Made by a program: the position numbers and the translations under genes
Shown here: positions 31,206 through 42,459 of the stretch, piece after piece
How positions within the stretch are numbered: position 1 is the stretch's first letter
How the letters are laid out: each line of letters begins with the position of its first letter
Origin: Mya arenaria
Lineage: Eukaryota > Mollusca > Bivalvia > Myida > Myidae
Direction of reading: 5' to 3'
Length of the DNA: 64,000 bases
NCBI RefSeq assembly: GCF_026914265.1
Contig: NC_069135.1
Coordinates: forward strand, 30,684,238-30,748,237
Notes under the pieces: model-generated
Databases searched by the model: none
The model's input: only the letters and a program-made list of their open reading frames with translations
Told to the model about the DNA's origin: nothing

Positions 31206-34200
31206 TAAGAAAGGAAGGACAACCCTGTCTAGGTAAAAACAAACGCGTATAGAAAACGCCAATTAGTTGTGTGTAACCTTAAAATCGATCTGAACGGGAA
31301 ATAGCATTACCCGTTTACGACAACCATATACCGTTCTGGAAGGACTTTGTTTCCGGGTTTTTGCACAAAATAAATATTCTTAATTTTTGTTTCATTGTTT
31401 TGCTGCTTTCATAAAAGAACAAAGGTAGTGTCTGTACATATAAAAAAGAGTTGTGTCATCACGACCAAAACTCAGTGATAGGTGAATTGAACTATATGAG
31501 GACATTAAAAATAGTCAATATTGAGATGTAAAGAGACAGTTTCAGAGTAATCACATACATGAACATTTCAAGACTCAACTAAATTGACGAGATAGAAACC
31601 CAACCCACCCTAAACGTCGACTGATGGAGGTTCCGTCCACTGTTTGTGATGTCAACAACAGACAATTCTGTTAAAATGTGCTGCAAAAGTAATTTGCCAT
31701 TTACTAGTTGTACCATAAACACTTTTCAATTGTTCAATTACAATTTTTATGTTCTATTAATCTTAAATGCTGTTTTCTATATAGAGTAGTTGTTGATCGG
31801 CTTACAACAAATTATATAAATGGTGGTATTTACAATAATAGTTCCGTTGTTGTATACAACCATACAAAATGTAAATAGTTTATAGATGTTTCTTTTAAAA
31901 CGTAAAAATTTGTTTTATAAATTAATAACAAGTACATTTTTGCAGACATGTTCATGACATTCACCATGCTTTTGAAACCTATCCAGGGTTAGAGAAACTA
32001 CAAAGACAGTCAGCACACCTTCGGTCAAGACTAGCATAAAACTTAGTGCTTTGATCATGGAGTTTATGCATAAAATCTCCCCAGGTCAGCATAAAACACA
32101 ACACGTAAGTTTTTGATGGGCATTTTAACTTTGAGCATTATAATTAACTATTATTGCATTCTGTATCATTTAATGAAAGCATTCAGTTGCACTAAAACAA
32201 CTAAGAAAATTTTGATGGAAACCAAGGTGTATATATTAACAAAAACAAATCTTTCTTCTGCTAGAAGATTAGAGCATACTTGTATAATAATAAGAGATAG
32301 TCCAACACATCAAACTCCACAAACACCACTGTCCAATCTGTTATTTCAAAATGTATATTCCAAATGATGTATATCAAACAACCACAGAACCCATACATGT
32401 ATAACCCACCATATAAGCTGAGTTTTTTTTTATAAAGTTTTGTAAGCTAGACATATTTAAAGATAAACTAAGAAAAGTCTAGTATTCCCATGAAAGTGCT
32501 GCTGCTGTTTGTTTATCTAGAGTTAAAATGTAATAAATTATATCCAAGAAATTCCTAAATATGTGTAAAAATAGCTTATAAATTTATTATTATGCATGGC
32601 TTATTACATGTAATACATGCTATGTTTTCCTTGCCTTGTTACATTATCCCTCTTTATCATTTCAGCTCAGTCTCATCAACTCGCTGGAGGGGGTAGCTGC
32701 CATAATCATCATACTTTAAAATCTCATAATGCTGCACAAATGGAACATAATTGCATTAAACCAGACAAAAGTTGGAGGTTGCTGCTTTGATGTGGCACTG
32801 TGGTCCAGGATGGTTGACAATAAGGACTGATTGTGATACTGCATGGATGGTTTAAAATAAACACATTCTGTGTTCAGTTTTGTTTTACAATAATTAGAAA
32901 ACTGTAAAGTTTGTTTATGCATCTGGGTAAGGCTCGCTTTTGTAGACTGTGGTCAGCTTTGGTTCCTAGCTCACATGTTATGGCTCATCCTTCATCAGAT
33001 AGGTAAACATTGTTTTCCTGGAGGACATATGGTTGACTAACCTGTAAAAGAAAGGATCTTTAAATGTTTTATATACTGTTGTATGTTGTTCCTACTGAAA
33101 ATTTATGTATTTACAATACAGAAGACAGAACAATCAGTTAATTACCTAATACTTATTAAAGCATTGAATGGCTTATAAAAAAATGGGTGTATCTAAAGGT
33201 CAGTTTTTTTTTTAAATAATGTATACAATTCCATTTACCTGTAGTAGTCATATTGTATATCATATTGCGTTTGTTGGCAGTCTATAGTTCCCTAGTTTCA
33301 TGTATTTGATTGCAAAAATTGTAAGCTTCTTGTTTTTTTTATATTTGTTAAAAGCAGTATGTGTATTTGTTCTTTAGTAAATATGTCATTGATAATACAA
33401 TAAAAAGTATAGAGACTTGATCAGAGGCCAAACATTTAACATATACCCCGTTAAGTGGCATAGGGGCATAGCCACACATTTGACAATATGAACACATGAA
33501 CTAGTAACAACAACAAACAGAGCAAACAAAGAAAATGTATTTCATCATAAATATTTCATTCCATATTATGTTATATGGTTGTTTTGTATTTTAATTAACT
33601 ATTCATTATAAAGTTTGTTTATATTTGTTGTTACAAAGTTGTGTGACTATTTCATATGTTTGACAAAGTTTCATGGTTGTTAATATTTTAAAAAATAAAA
33701 TTCATAATAAAACATACCATTGTTTGTTGTTGTTTGCAACTCATCCAGCTGCTGTTTAATTTCCATTTGCTAAAACCCAAAAAACACTCATTCTAAATAT
33801 GGTTGCAGTTTATTAAGATAAACAAACAAAACAGTTCAACAATTATAGGACTAGGAGACAGGGTAGTCTTAGCATTATGCTAATGTTAACGTTTTTATGT
33901 AAGCTCCATATACGTTGACAAAGGTTCCTGAAACTTAAATTGATAACTTGACATTACAACCAAAATCAGGACTGACTCTTGGCTGACTCTGTAATTAAAG
34001 TGACTTTTTATCATTAAATAATGTGTCAACATGGTACTGGTTTTTTAACAGAATGTTATAAAATATGTAGCCCATTATGTCTTCATATGAACTCAAAATA
34101 TGAAAAACAAAACACACAATTAAAAAAATGAAGAAAAAAAATCAACTTATCTGGCAATTATTATTTTGGATCAACAAAGTCTTCTGCTTTCAAGATGTGG

Positions 34201-35438
34201 TTCTGAAAACAAACAAAAAACAACATAATCTTGCAAACATCGCTAGTTTAAAAAGGTGATGCAAACAAAAAGTGATTTCAATAAGAGTGTTTTAAACAAT
34301 AGGTTAATGCAATACATAAAATGCAAAACAAAATACCTGTTGTTCTATAAAACTTCCCAATCCTGGCATAGGCAGGCATTTACTACATAAAACACAATTG
34401 TTGTATCATTTTTATATATATATTTTTATGATTTTATTCCAATCAGCTTTGAGAATGATTTCAATGTGAAAGTTAAATCATAAAAATGAAACCCACTGAT
34501 AATGCTTCCCTCGACAGCTTTTAGTTAATATTTTAACAGTTGACACTCAATTTTTACATCATTTTTTTTTATTTAATTTTAGGGTTGGATACTTTTTTTA
34601 ATTAAATGTGTAGGATACCAATTTATTTTTGAATACAGGGCGGAAATATCTCAAGAGTTATATCATTTTCTTCAAAGCAATTCAAAAGAAGTTAATTATA
34701 TAAGTTTACATCATTTACATAATTTACAAAAAAAGGTAATTTTAAAGTTATAAACACCGCCCTTCAGGAATTCGTACTTACAAATATATGTGTTACTATT
34801 ACAAATTCCTCCTTATATAAAAACTGAAGCTTATCTTGCAACTAAATAGCTCAATGGATCCAGCTGTTTAAAAGAGAACTAACTATTTAAAACAAAGCAT
34901 AAATATATAGAGAAGTTGCTTCCCAATGTCAGTATTGATGGGTGATACAAACTACAACTTTAGCCGCATTATTTTAACGCGCTAGCACTTTCATCAAACA
35001 TTTTAGCAATGACTTTTAAAACCAAAATAACAACGACTTACCTCAATTATACATATCATCGTGCTATGTAAGGCGTCTTAAGCCGATGTTTACTGGTGAG
35101 AGTAATTAGTAATTCATACAAATCTGCATGTACAGACTGTAAAAATGTGACCAATAACCCTCACCATAATCCGATAACTTTTCGTTGTGTCCTATTGCAC
35201 AATACACACCGTTTAAAGGGTTTTCAAAGCGTTCACGATATTTGTCTTAGATTTAATTTTAATACTGTGTTAGTTTATGGTATGTACCTGTGTTTACCTG
35301 TATAGCTATTCTCACAACATATTATTTTTGCGTTGTCCTAGATAAAGTCCGTACATGACTGTACCTTGTTTTCAAGATGAAATTAACTTATTTAGTGCTA
35401 ACATTAAAATTACTTGCGAGGTACAAGCTTAAAATCAA
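31206..35438. other. Polinton right arm, mostly noncoding
   Basis: No recognisable Polinton gene in 4.2 kb. The sequence is AT-rich with several strong donor and acceptor signals on the minus strand (for example GAG|GTAAGT at 35042). Three exon-like segments are listed separately. Short frames at 32113 and 32716 have no supporting motif. Confidence 0.55.
32978..34382 (-). CDS. Candidate spliced gene in the Polinton right arm (partial)
   Basis: Three segments bounded by GT-AG signals keep one reading frame: 34382-34337 (ending GSFIEQQ, donor CAG|GTATTT), 33769-33718 (QMEIKQQLDELQTTTNN, acceptor TTTTAG|, donor AATG|GTATGT) and 33036-32978 (NHMSSRKTMFTYLMKDEP, then TAA). An alternative 3' exon at 34202-34161 would end NHILKAEDFVDPK. 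A 5' exon may end at 35042. The middle segment is coiled-coil-like. No family is recognised. Chance is a real possibility because the segments are short; transcript data would decide. Confidence 0.3.
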
Positions 35439-35870
35439 ACATTGAAAGAGCATTTAGCTATACAAAGGGTCTTTATAATCCTCGCTTTTAAATATAAAGA
35501 AACGATCTGGAATTAGCGACAGCAAGTACTAATTTAGAGTATTAACGCAACCCAGCAACGGTGATTAAGAAGAATAACGCTTCTCCGTATTTCCACGACG
35601 TGTAGTATAGCAGTTGTTTCCCTTATACTATAAAGAACAATATCGTTCTACAACAATTTTCATTCACGTTTACTTATACACACTGGCATTATTGTCAATT
35701 CTTTTACTTATATCGTAAAGGACCATCACAGTATACAATACGAGTCTTCCCGCTTCCAAGGACACAATTTTCGTTGAAGAGCAAAACTTCCCCTGGGGAA
35801 TCCTACTCCCATCAATTTCTATGAGTAAAACTTCCCCTGGGGAATTCACTCCCATCAATTTCTAACTACT
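35439..35870 (-). repeat. Polinton right terminal inverted repeat
   Basis: Reverse complement of 15011-15443. The outermost tandem unit here has lost a base and changed next to the near-palindrome (reads GGGGAATTCACTCCC instead of GGGGAATCCTACTCCC), so the two ends differ slightly. Confidence 0.95.
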
Positions 35871-37999
35871 GGTGTCTAAGAGATGACATATCTCTCTCGT
35901 TCAATATATGTAAAAGGGCAATTGTTAGATATAAAAATGGAATGCGAAGGTAACGCCATTTCGCAAATGATGTTATTGAAAGTGTGTCACAGCCTTTTGC
36001 ACGCTGAAGTTCGATTTCAAGACAAGGAAGGATATCAATTTGTAACACAGTAAAATGCATAATTACATCGACACATATAAACCACTGGAAAATATATGCA
36101 AAGAATTTGATGCATACATTGTCCGTCTATGCTGTGCTCTTGTGTAGAGTATGATTCCCTCTGGATACAATCCTATGGATTATATTCTTTAAAGCACGAA
36201 CATTGTTACCGTGAATCTCGTAGTGCAGGTATGGTATCTATGCCGAAGTTTATTTACAATTACAAAGTGAGTGTAAATCCAAAACAAAACACTGCCACTA
36301 ACAGTTACTTCGTTTCTGCTCCTTTTCATTCTAATTGTTCTAGTTACAAGCTATAACAAAGAAGCAACATTTTATGTTCCAAATCATATTAGTCAAATTT
36401 CATATTCAAACATAATGATTACTATTTAAGTATTTCTAAAGTTTGTAGATACAAATGAAAAAAAAAGAACCATATGTTTTCCCGTTTCTTCTCTTTTCTA
36501 TAGTTAAATATGAATCAGGATATTGGGTTTCCTGATTCAGTATACTATATTGTTCCATTGAAGGATCAATTCACATTTTACCCCACACTACGTATGGCTT
36601 CAAAGCTTGTTTCTGTAGCTTTTTGCATAAATATAAATTTCAATATATTGCAAACAGGAATGACAGAGGGAACGACTAGACGTAAAGGTTTATTGTGCAA
36701 GTGATTTGGCGATGACAATAGCAAATACGATACAAATACACATATGACGGTTCTGGGAGAAGTAGAGGCATGCTCACCGACACTGGCTATATTAAACATG
36801 ACGATGACAAAGTAATACACAACTGTATAGATTCAGCTCCAGTTTTTAGCACGGACTCTATATAAATGCCTTACAAAGAAAGAGGAAACTAGACAGAAAC
36901 GGCACGTCTAAGCAATTACAATCAAATTCAATAAGTAACGCATTGTTCTTTAGAATGGTTACATAAACAAAACGTTGAAAATTATCTGGGCACAATTTTC
37001 AAAAAAGCAGTTCAGAGAAAGAAAGAAATAGAGAGAAGCGATACGTTTAAGGAAGTTCAATCAAACTCAATATTTAATGGTTACATAAACATACTTTGTA
37101 TGTTATATAGGCATTTATTTCACAAATTATACGTGCAAATAAAACTGTAAGGGAAAATAAAACTGGACATTGTCAACAGCTGCTGGACAATGAAAACCAT
37201 GGCGTTTTCATGTTCAAGTGGTTATCTTGACTGTGTGTTCATGTCTTGGGTAATATCTTGGGTAAAAGGCTTTCGGAGACCATTCTTTTGTTAGTGGTTT
37301 CAATATATTTATATATAACCGATTTTAAAAACAAATCCTTAAATATCAGGTCAAATTTATATTCGTTAAAGCGTATTTTCCTCTAATAGTATGCAAGCGT
37401 TTTTGTACAAATGTTTGTTGTCCTAATTTTATATATAGCACCAAACCGTTATTTGCCATTGCATTTGTTTTGTAGTTTTACGACATACATGTGTTTCAAC
37501 ACAAAAATTATCACTCGAAGTTGACTTTCGGAAGTTAACTCAGCGCTTCCATAGTTCCTTTATTTGAAATCAACGCTCGAAGATTTTCTTATTCAATGAC
37601 ACAACTGTATATCATTACAAACCATTAAATGTCAATTCCTTATCATATTAAACAAAATATGTTAGATTTTATGTTCTTTATTAAATATATATCTAAAGCA
37701 GAATAACAAAAAAACAATATGCCTCTACATATCACACAATAGAATATTTGTATATATTCATTTAAGATGAATATGCATATTCAAAACTGATTAATACATA
37801 AATTATTCACATTATATCAAAGTTAGTATATGTTTTTTTACAACTGTTCCACGATTCAGCAATTAAGCAAATCATTTACATCATTATATCAACAAAAAAT
37901 AAACAAGCAAAGTACACAAATATAAACAAGTTCACATATATGATAATATAGCAGGTGGCTGTTTTATTATCAAGTATTGGGCGTTTTTGTTTTCATTAC
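35871..37999. repeat. Noncoding duplicated block right of the Polinton
   Basis: Continues the block interrupted at 15010 and is paralogous to about 47286-50080 (landmarks agagatgacatat, agccttttgcac, gtccg.ctatgctgtgctct, cagctgctggaca). No gene is supported. It ends in the last codons of a B-box-family gene. Confidence 0.8.
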
Positions 38000-38058
38000 T
38001 TAACCTTTATTACCAAAACATTGTTATTGTCATGTTGTCCTACAAGAAGACTGAAATT
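38000..38058 (-). pseudogene. Terminal stub of a B-box/propeller gene
   Basis: Encodes only SLLVGQHDNNNVLVIKVK and stop, matching the end of the copy at 50089-51430 (SLLVGQHDNNNVVVIKIK). Beyond 38060 the sequence switches to an unrelated block, so this is a deletion or recombination junction. Confidence 0.85.
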
Positions 38059-39011
38059 AAAACCAAAAGAGCTCGCATGCCACAATACCATTATTACTTT
38101 AATTTGAATAACATATTGCAGGTGCTCGTGCTATATACAAACATGAGCTAATTATGTTCGCTGAAGTATTACTATTATTTGGACATTATCGACATTGTTT
38201 ACAACGGTAGAAAAATGGGAGAATGCAATTTTACGCAAGTATAAGGGCGACAACAAGTTGAGAAATGCGACATAATAGGGGATACATGTAGAATTATCCT
38301 GCGTAACTGAAATAAGGAATAGATACATACATACACGTATAACCTTTACATGACTGAGGAAACAATAGCGCACTATATCAATACCGTATAAAGTTAAAGC
38401 GAATCATGTTTTGTAAAATGCACTTTTTGTACGACAAAATAAAGTGTGACAAATAATCAGGAGTGTTAAAACTAAAATACTGACAGCTTAAACCCTTTAA
38501 CAATTGATATATGATATATTGATTATAAATATTTTATTTGAAGTCAATGATTTCCAAAACCGTTGCTATTGCAATTGACCAAAAGCCTGTAGCGTGATTA
38601 TTTGAAGTTTTCAAGGTATCTAATATATATTGAAATAACTTATGTGTTGTATATGATGGGTATATTTTTTTTCTTGGCTGTACCAGCATGAGTTCAATCC
38701 CGACTAAAACATTATTCTATTTATGTTTTATTCTTTAAATATTAGTTTTGTCTGACAAATCGGGACAAAAACGTTAAATAATTATAACATTATTGTTTTC
38801 TGATGCATAAAAGCAAAAAAGATAATTTTATCAGAGACATGGGCGAGTGCCTTTAATATATTTATCAGAATGTAACATTTATGTTATCAACTTGATATAC
38901 ACATATAACTAAATAAGAAAATATATATGTACCAACATATAGTAAAAGCGATATGTCCTGATCTTCATTTATAGCGAATATCAATATTCAAATAATGATT
39001 TACAATATCTA

Positions 39012-39308
39012 TATGAAAAGCTACAGAAACAAGCTCAGTAGCCAAAAGTTTTAAACCTCGCTTTATGGCACAGGGTAAACGCCTAAGACATTAACACACA
39101 CAAAAAAATCACAGACAAGAAACACAAAACACAGCACAAAACTCCACAAAATACACAGTACATATATACCTTATAAAAACTAGGTGTGTTTATCAAGGAT
39201 TGTTAGGAACCGCCTTGGAACGGTCAGTAAAATAGATTTTCTGGAGTTTAAACCAGTTTGCGAGCACAACCTCACCCCTATCCCAGCAATCCTGAATAAA
39301 GTAAAGGC
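39012..39308 (+). repeat. Dispersed ~300-bp repeat, full copy
   Basis: Runs from aaaagctacagaaacaagct to cagcaatcctgaataaagta. An inverted copy is at 53588-53893 and an internally deleted one at about 783-922. It includes ggattgttaggaaccgcctt. No coding capacity; class unknown (SINE- or MITE-like). Confidence 0.75.
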
Positions 39309-40124
39309 AAACGGTAAATATTATCATAGTATGCATTTACTTGAGGAAACTTAATAATAAAACAGTTAATAATTAACAAATAGGTAAACCCCAAGTATTT
39401 CAATGATTAGGGTTTGTTACATGATAGAGCTGATTCAGAGTCAAAATACCCCTTTTTTGGTCAAAACTGTTAATTTGTCAGAGTACAGCTTTAAGATAAT
39501 CATGTATGTTAAATTCTCCTATTCATCTTTTATGTTAACTTAATTTGCATACCACACAGGATACTGAGATTCGGCATTCTTTATAATACATGATTATAAT
39601 TGTTAAAGGTCCATTTAAAATTTATCGAACGATTAGAGCTCAAAATTATATTTTCACCAATGAGTTAAAAGCTGTTATTGAATTGAATCAGGTGAATCGG
39701 TAGAGTAAAACATAGGCTGGACAAGTTAACAAAATAGCAATAGCAATATAAGTTATGTTATCATATTTATATATATTTGAAGCTGAATAAGATAATATAT
39801 ATATAATATTAAAGCAATATGTGATAATGTGCATTTGGCAATCATGATTATTCAAATATTGGTTTACAAGTTAATTATTTGCAACCAATATAAGATATGA
39901 TATTTTTTTCTGCAAGATGTATAATTTGTAATGTTTTACGACTCAGCAATAAATCACACGTTGTACACCGGTATATCACTCTAACATTCTTAATATGAAC
40001 TAACATATTTATTATTATCATTATTATTAGCAAGTTACACTCACGCCATGTCTAATTTTATATAAGTAGGCTGTTTTAGTAACGAATGTACAAGTTCTTC
40101 TGATAACGTTTTTGTAATTAATTA

Positions 40125-40250
40125 TTTCACCTTCAACACAAAAATGTTATTTTTATGTTGTTCCACAACAAGACTTGATGTATGGCTTCTGTAAGACAGT
40201 GAGTGTGGTTTCACCAATCCAAAAATATGACCTAGAGGTGACACGTGTAC
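40125..40250 (-). pseudogene. B-box/propeller gene fragment
   Basis: Minus-strand translation gives VHVSPLGHIFGLVKPHSLSY and ends NIFVLKVK, the same internally deleted C-terminal piece as 1627-1863 but even shorter. It breaks directly into the noncoding block at about 40250. Confidence 0.8.
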
Positions 40251-40720
40251 GTGTATTTCCCAACACACTTACGAAACACACGTAACTTGAACGGGCTTTG
40301 ACTTGAATGTTTTCAATGTCTACGCTTTGATTTCCGTTAACCGGAATCAGACGGGTACAATTAGCAGACAAGTTCAAATACACGCTGACAAGTTGTTAAT
40401 CAATGTATCATAATTGTATAAGTAATGTCTTAACTATCGCATGTACAAAATTGACCGCAGGCTGGCTTGAAAAAATAACGCAAACAGATAAACGTTCTCA
40501 TCTTTATTACCGCCGTCAAAACGTTATTTACGTGGACGCTCAAATATGAACGTTTATGGTGTGAAACTTCAAATGAAAGGTTAACAATAAAACAACGACA
40601 GGTCAATGTCGTTGTGCCTTTCTGCTAATTGAACTGTATATGTCAAATGAATATTGTTTGTGACAGTTATTTCAGCTGTACTTGCAAACGAAAAGTTGTA
40701 ATAATTATATTTCATCAACA

Positions 40721-40789
<69 letters not shown>

Positions 40790-40912
40790 CATCATCAGCA
40801 GCAGCAATAGTAGCAGAAGCAGTAATAGTACTAGTAGTATAAGTAGTAGCAGCAGCAGCAACAACAGCAGTAGCAGTAGCAGTAACAGTAGCAGTAGCAG
40901 TAGTAGTAATAA
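40721..40912. repeat. Compound triplet microsatellite (TAG/AGC)
   Basis: TAG units followed by mixed AGC/AGT/AAT triplets, paralogous to 2436-2815. The long poly-Ser frame is a repeat artefact. Confidence 0.95.
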
Positions 40913-41020
40913 ATTATGTAACCTTGTCTATGGAGTCATCAAATTTCAACTTCATTATCTTGGTTCATTATCTTGGTTACTGGAATTAAACTAGAAGACC
41001 TCGCATGCAACAATAATATC

Positions 41021-41529
41021 AATACCATAAAACAATTATACTATATAATATTAGTATTAATTATGATATTTAATTCTATATTTGTCATGTATTCATTTAT
41101 ATATTGATAATAATTGTTCCTACATGCATACATATACGCAAGTCAAATAATATTCTTGTACTAACTTTGATAACTGCATTTATTTATTGTATAATTATTT
41201 TTTCAGTTCATCCTTTATATGCCAATAATACTAGTCGCTATCTGCATAGTTTAGTTGCAATGTTGATATATTCACATAAAATCATAACACACAAAAAAAC
41301 TGTAAAATTTACGTGTAATAAAATATGTTCTATTCTGTTCTGTACACTATTATAGTTTGATAGATTTGTGATTTACAATTCCAGTTCATTCTTAAACATA
41401 GATTGATTATAATATTTATTTAATATTTCACACTGCATTGTATAATTGTAATATATTTAATATGTATATGAAACACAAAAACTGTATAGTTTGCTTGTAA
41501 TAAATTATGTTCTGTTCTGTTCTGTTCTG
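41021..41529. other. Noncoding, AT-rich
   Basis: Nothing recognised. Ends in four tandem copies of ttctg (about 41508-41530) abutting a TTAA-element. Confidence 0.5.
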
Positions 41530-41885
41530 TTAAAGCTGCACTCTCACGGATTGGCATTTTTGAAAACCTTTTCATCAATACTGTTTTGTCTTTGAATGAG
41601 GCAATTTCTGCGGTAATGTTTAGAAAGCAGTACTAAAGACTGCAGACAAAAGATTAGATCGCTGTTATTCATATTCATATTCGAACATTTATGCTTTGTA
41701 GCTAAAAGTGTTACTCACGTTTTAATAATAATGATATTTTCGGCAGTTTTCCAAATATTGAAATCTGTTATATCGTGAGTTATCTTATATAACTGAAAAG
41801 AAGGCCGTTTTACATGAAAAGGCTGATTCGGAGACAGAAAGCACTTTCTTGGTCAAACAGTTAATCTGTAAAAGTACATCTTTAA
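41530..41885. mobile_element. TTAA-flanked MITE-like element, copy 3
   Basis: Starts TTAAAGCTGCACTCTCACGG and ends AAAGTACATCTTTAA. The body matches 3195-3541 (agatcgctgttattcatatt). Non-coding. Confidence 0.75.
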
Positions 41886-42459
41886 GATAATCATATATGT
41901 CAAATTATCCTATTTCATATATTCTGTTAACTTAATTTGCATATCACACAGGAAATCGAGATTCCGCATTCTTTATACTCAGTTATATTTTGAAAGGTCC
42001 ATTAAATTTTTATCGAACAATACATATTCGAAATTATATTTTCACCAATGAGTTATAAGCAATTATTGAATTGAATCAGGTGAATCGGTAGAATAAAACA
42101 GAGGCTGGACAAGTACACAAAATAAAAATGCAATAGAATTGATGTTTTCAGCTAAATATTCATCTGAAGCTGAATAATATATATATATAGTATTAAAACA
42201 ATATGTGATAATGTACATTTGGCAATCATGATTATTCAAAATAATGATTTATAAGTTAATTATTTACAACCAATCAAAGATATGATAATTTTTCTGAAAG
42301 ATGTATAATTTCTATGTAATGTGATACGACTCAGCAATTAATCACACATTGTAGACATACATTATTATTAACAAGTTCTCACACTCACGCAAAATCTAAT
42401 TTTCATAGGAGTAGGTTTATTATCGAGTGTACAAGTCTTTTGATGAGCGTTTTTGTAAT

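Larger units (their letters stand above)
15011..35870. mobile_element. Polinton/Maverick DNA transposon, 20.9 kb, complete ends
   Basis: Bounded by ~432-bp terminal inverted repeats (15011-15443 and 35439-35870) beginning AGTAGTTAGAAATTGATGGG. Contents define the class: retroviral-type integrase with chromodomain, protein-primed family B DNA polymerase, adenain-like protease, packaging ATPase and a double-jelly-roll-type major capsid protein. Such elements are considered to be integrated virus-like genomes. The flanks are host DNA, and a paralogous empty site is visible at about 47281-47295. Only GGT is duplicated at the borders (15008-15010 and 35871-35873), fewer than the six bases usual for the class. 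Several genes have one-base frameshifts, so the copy is probably not autonomous now. Confidence 0.97.
38228..41020. repeat. Noncoding duplicated block, copy 2 of 1-2935
   Basis: Same order and orientation as 1-2935: the common flank, the partial TTAA-element, a (TTA) tract, a propeller fragment, the block with acttgaacgggctt, and a triplet microsatellite, ending at about 41010 (cgcatgcaacaataatatcaat). It carries the full ~300-bp dispersed repeat that copy 1 has internally deleted. Confidence 0.85.

Noticed and set aside
32716-32922. 68-codon minus-strand frame in the Polinton right arm
   Set aside because: No conserved motif, not linked in phase to the nearby exon-like segments, and of a length expected by chance in AT-rich DNA.
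40629-40994. Poly-serine protein
   Set aside because: It is produced by the TAG/AGC microsatellite and is not open in the paralogous block at 2436-2815.
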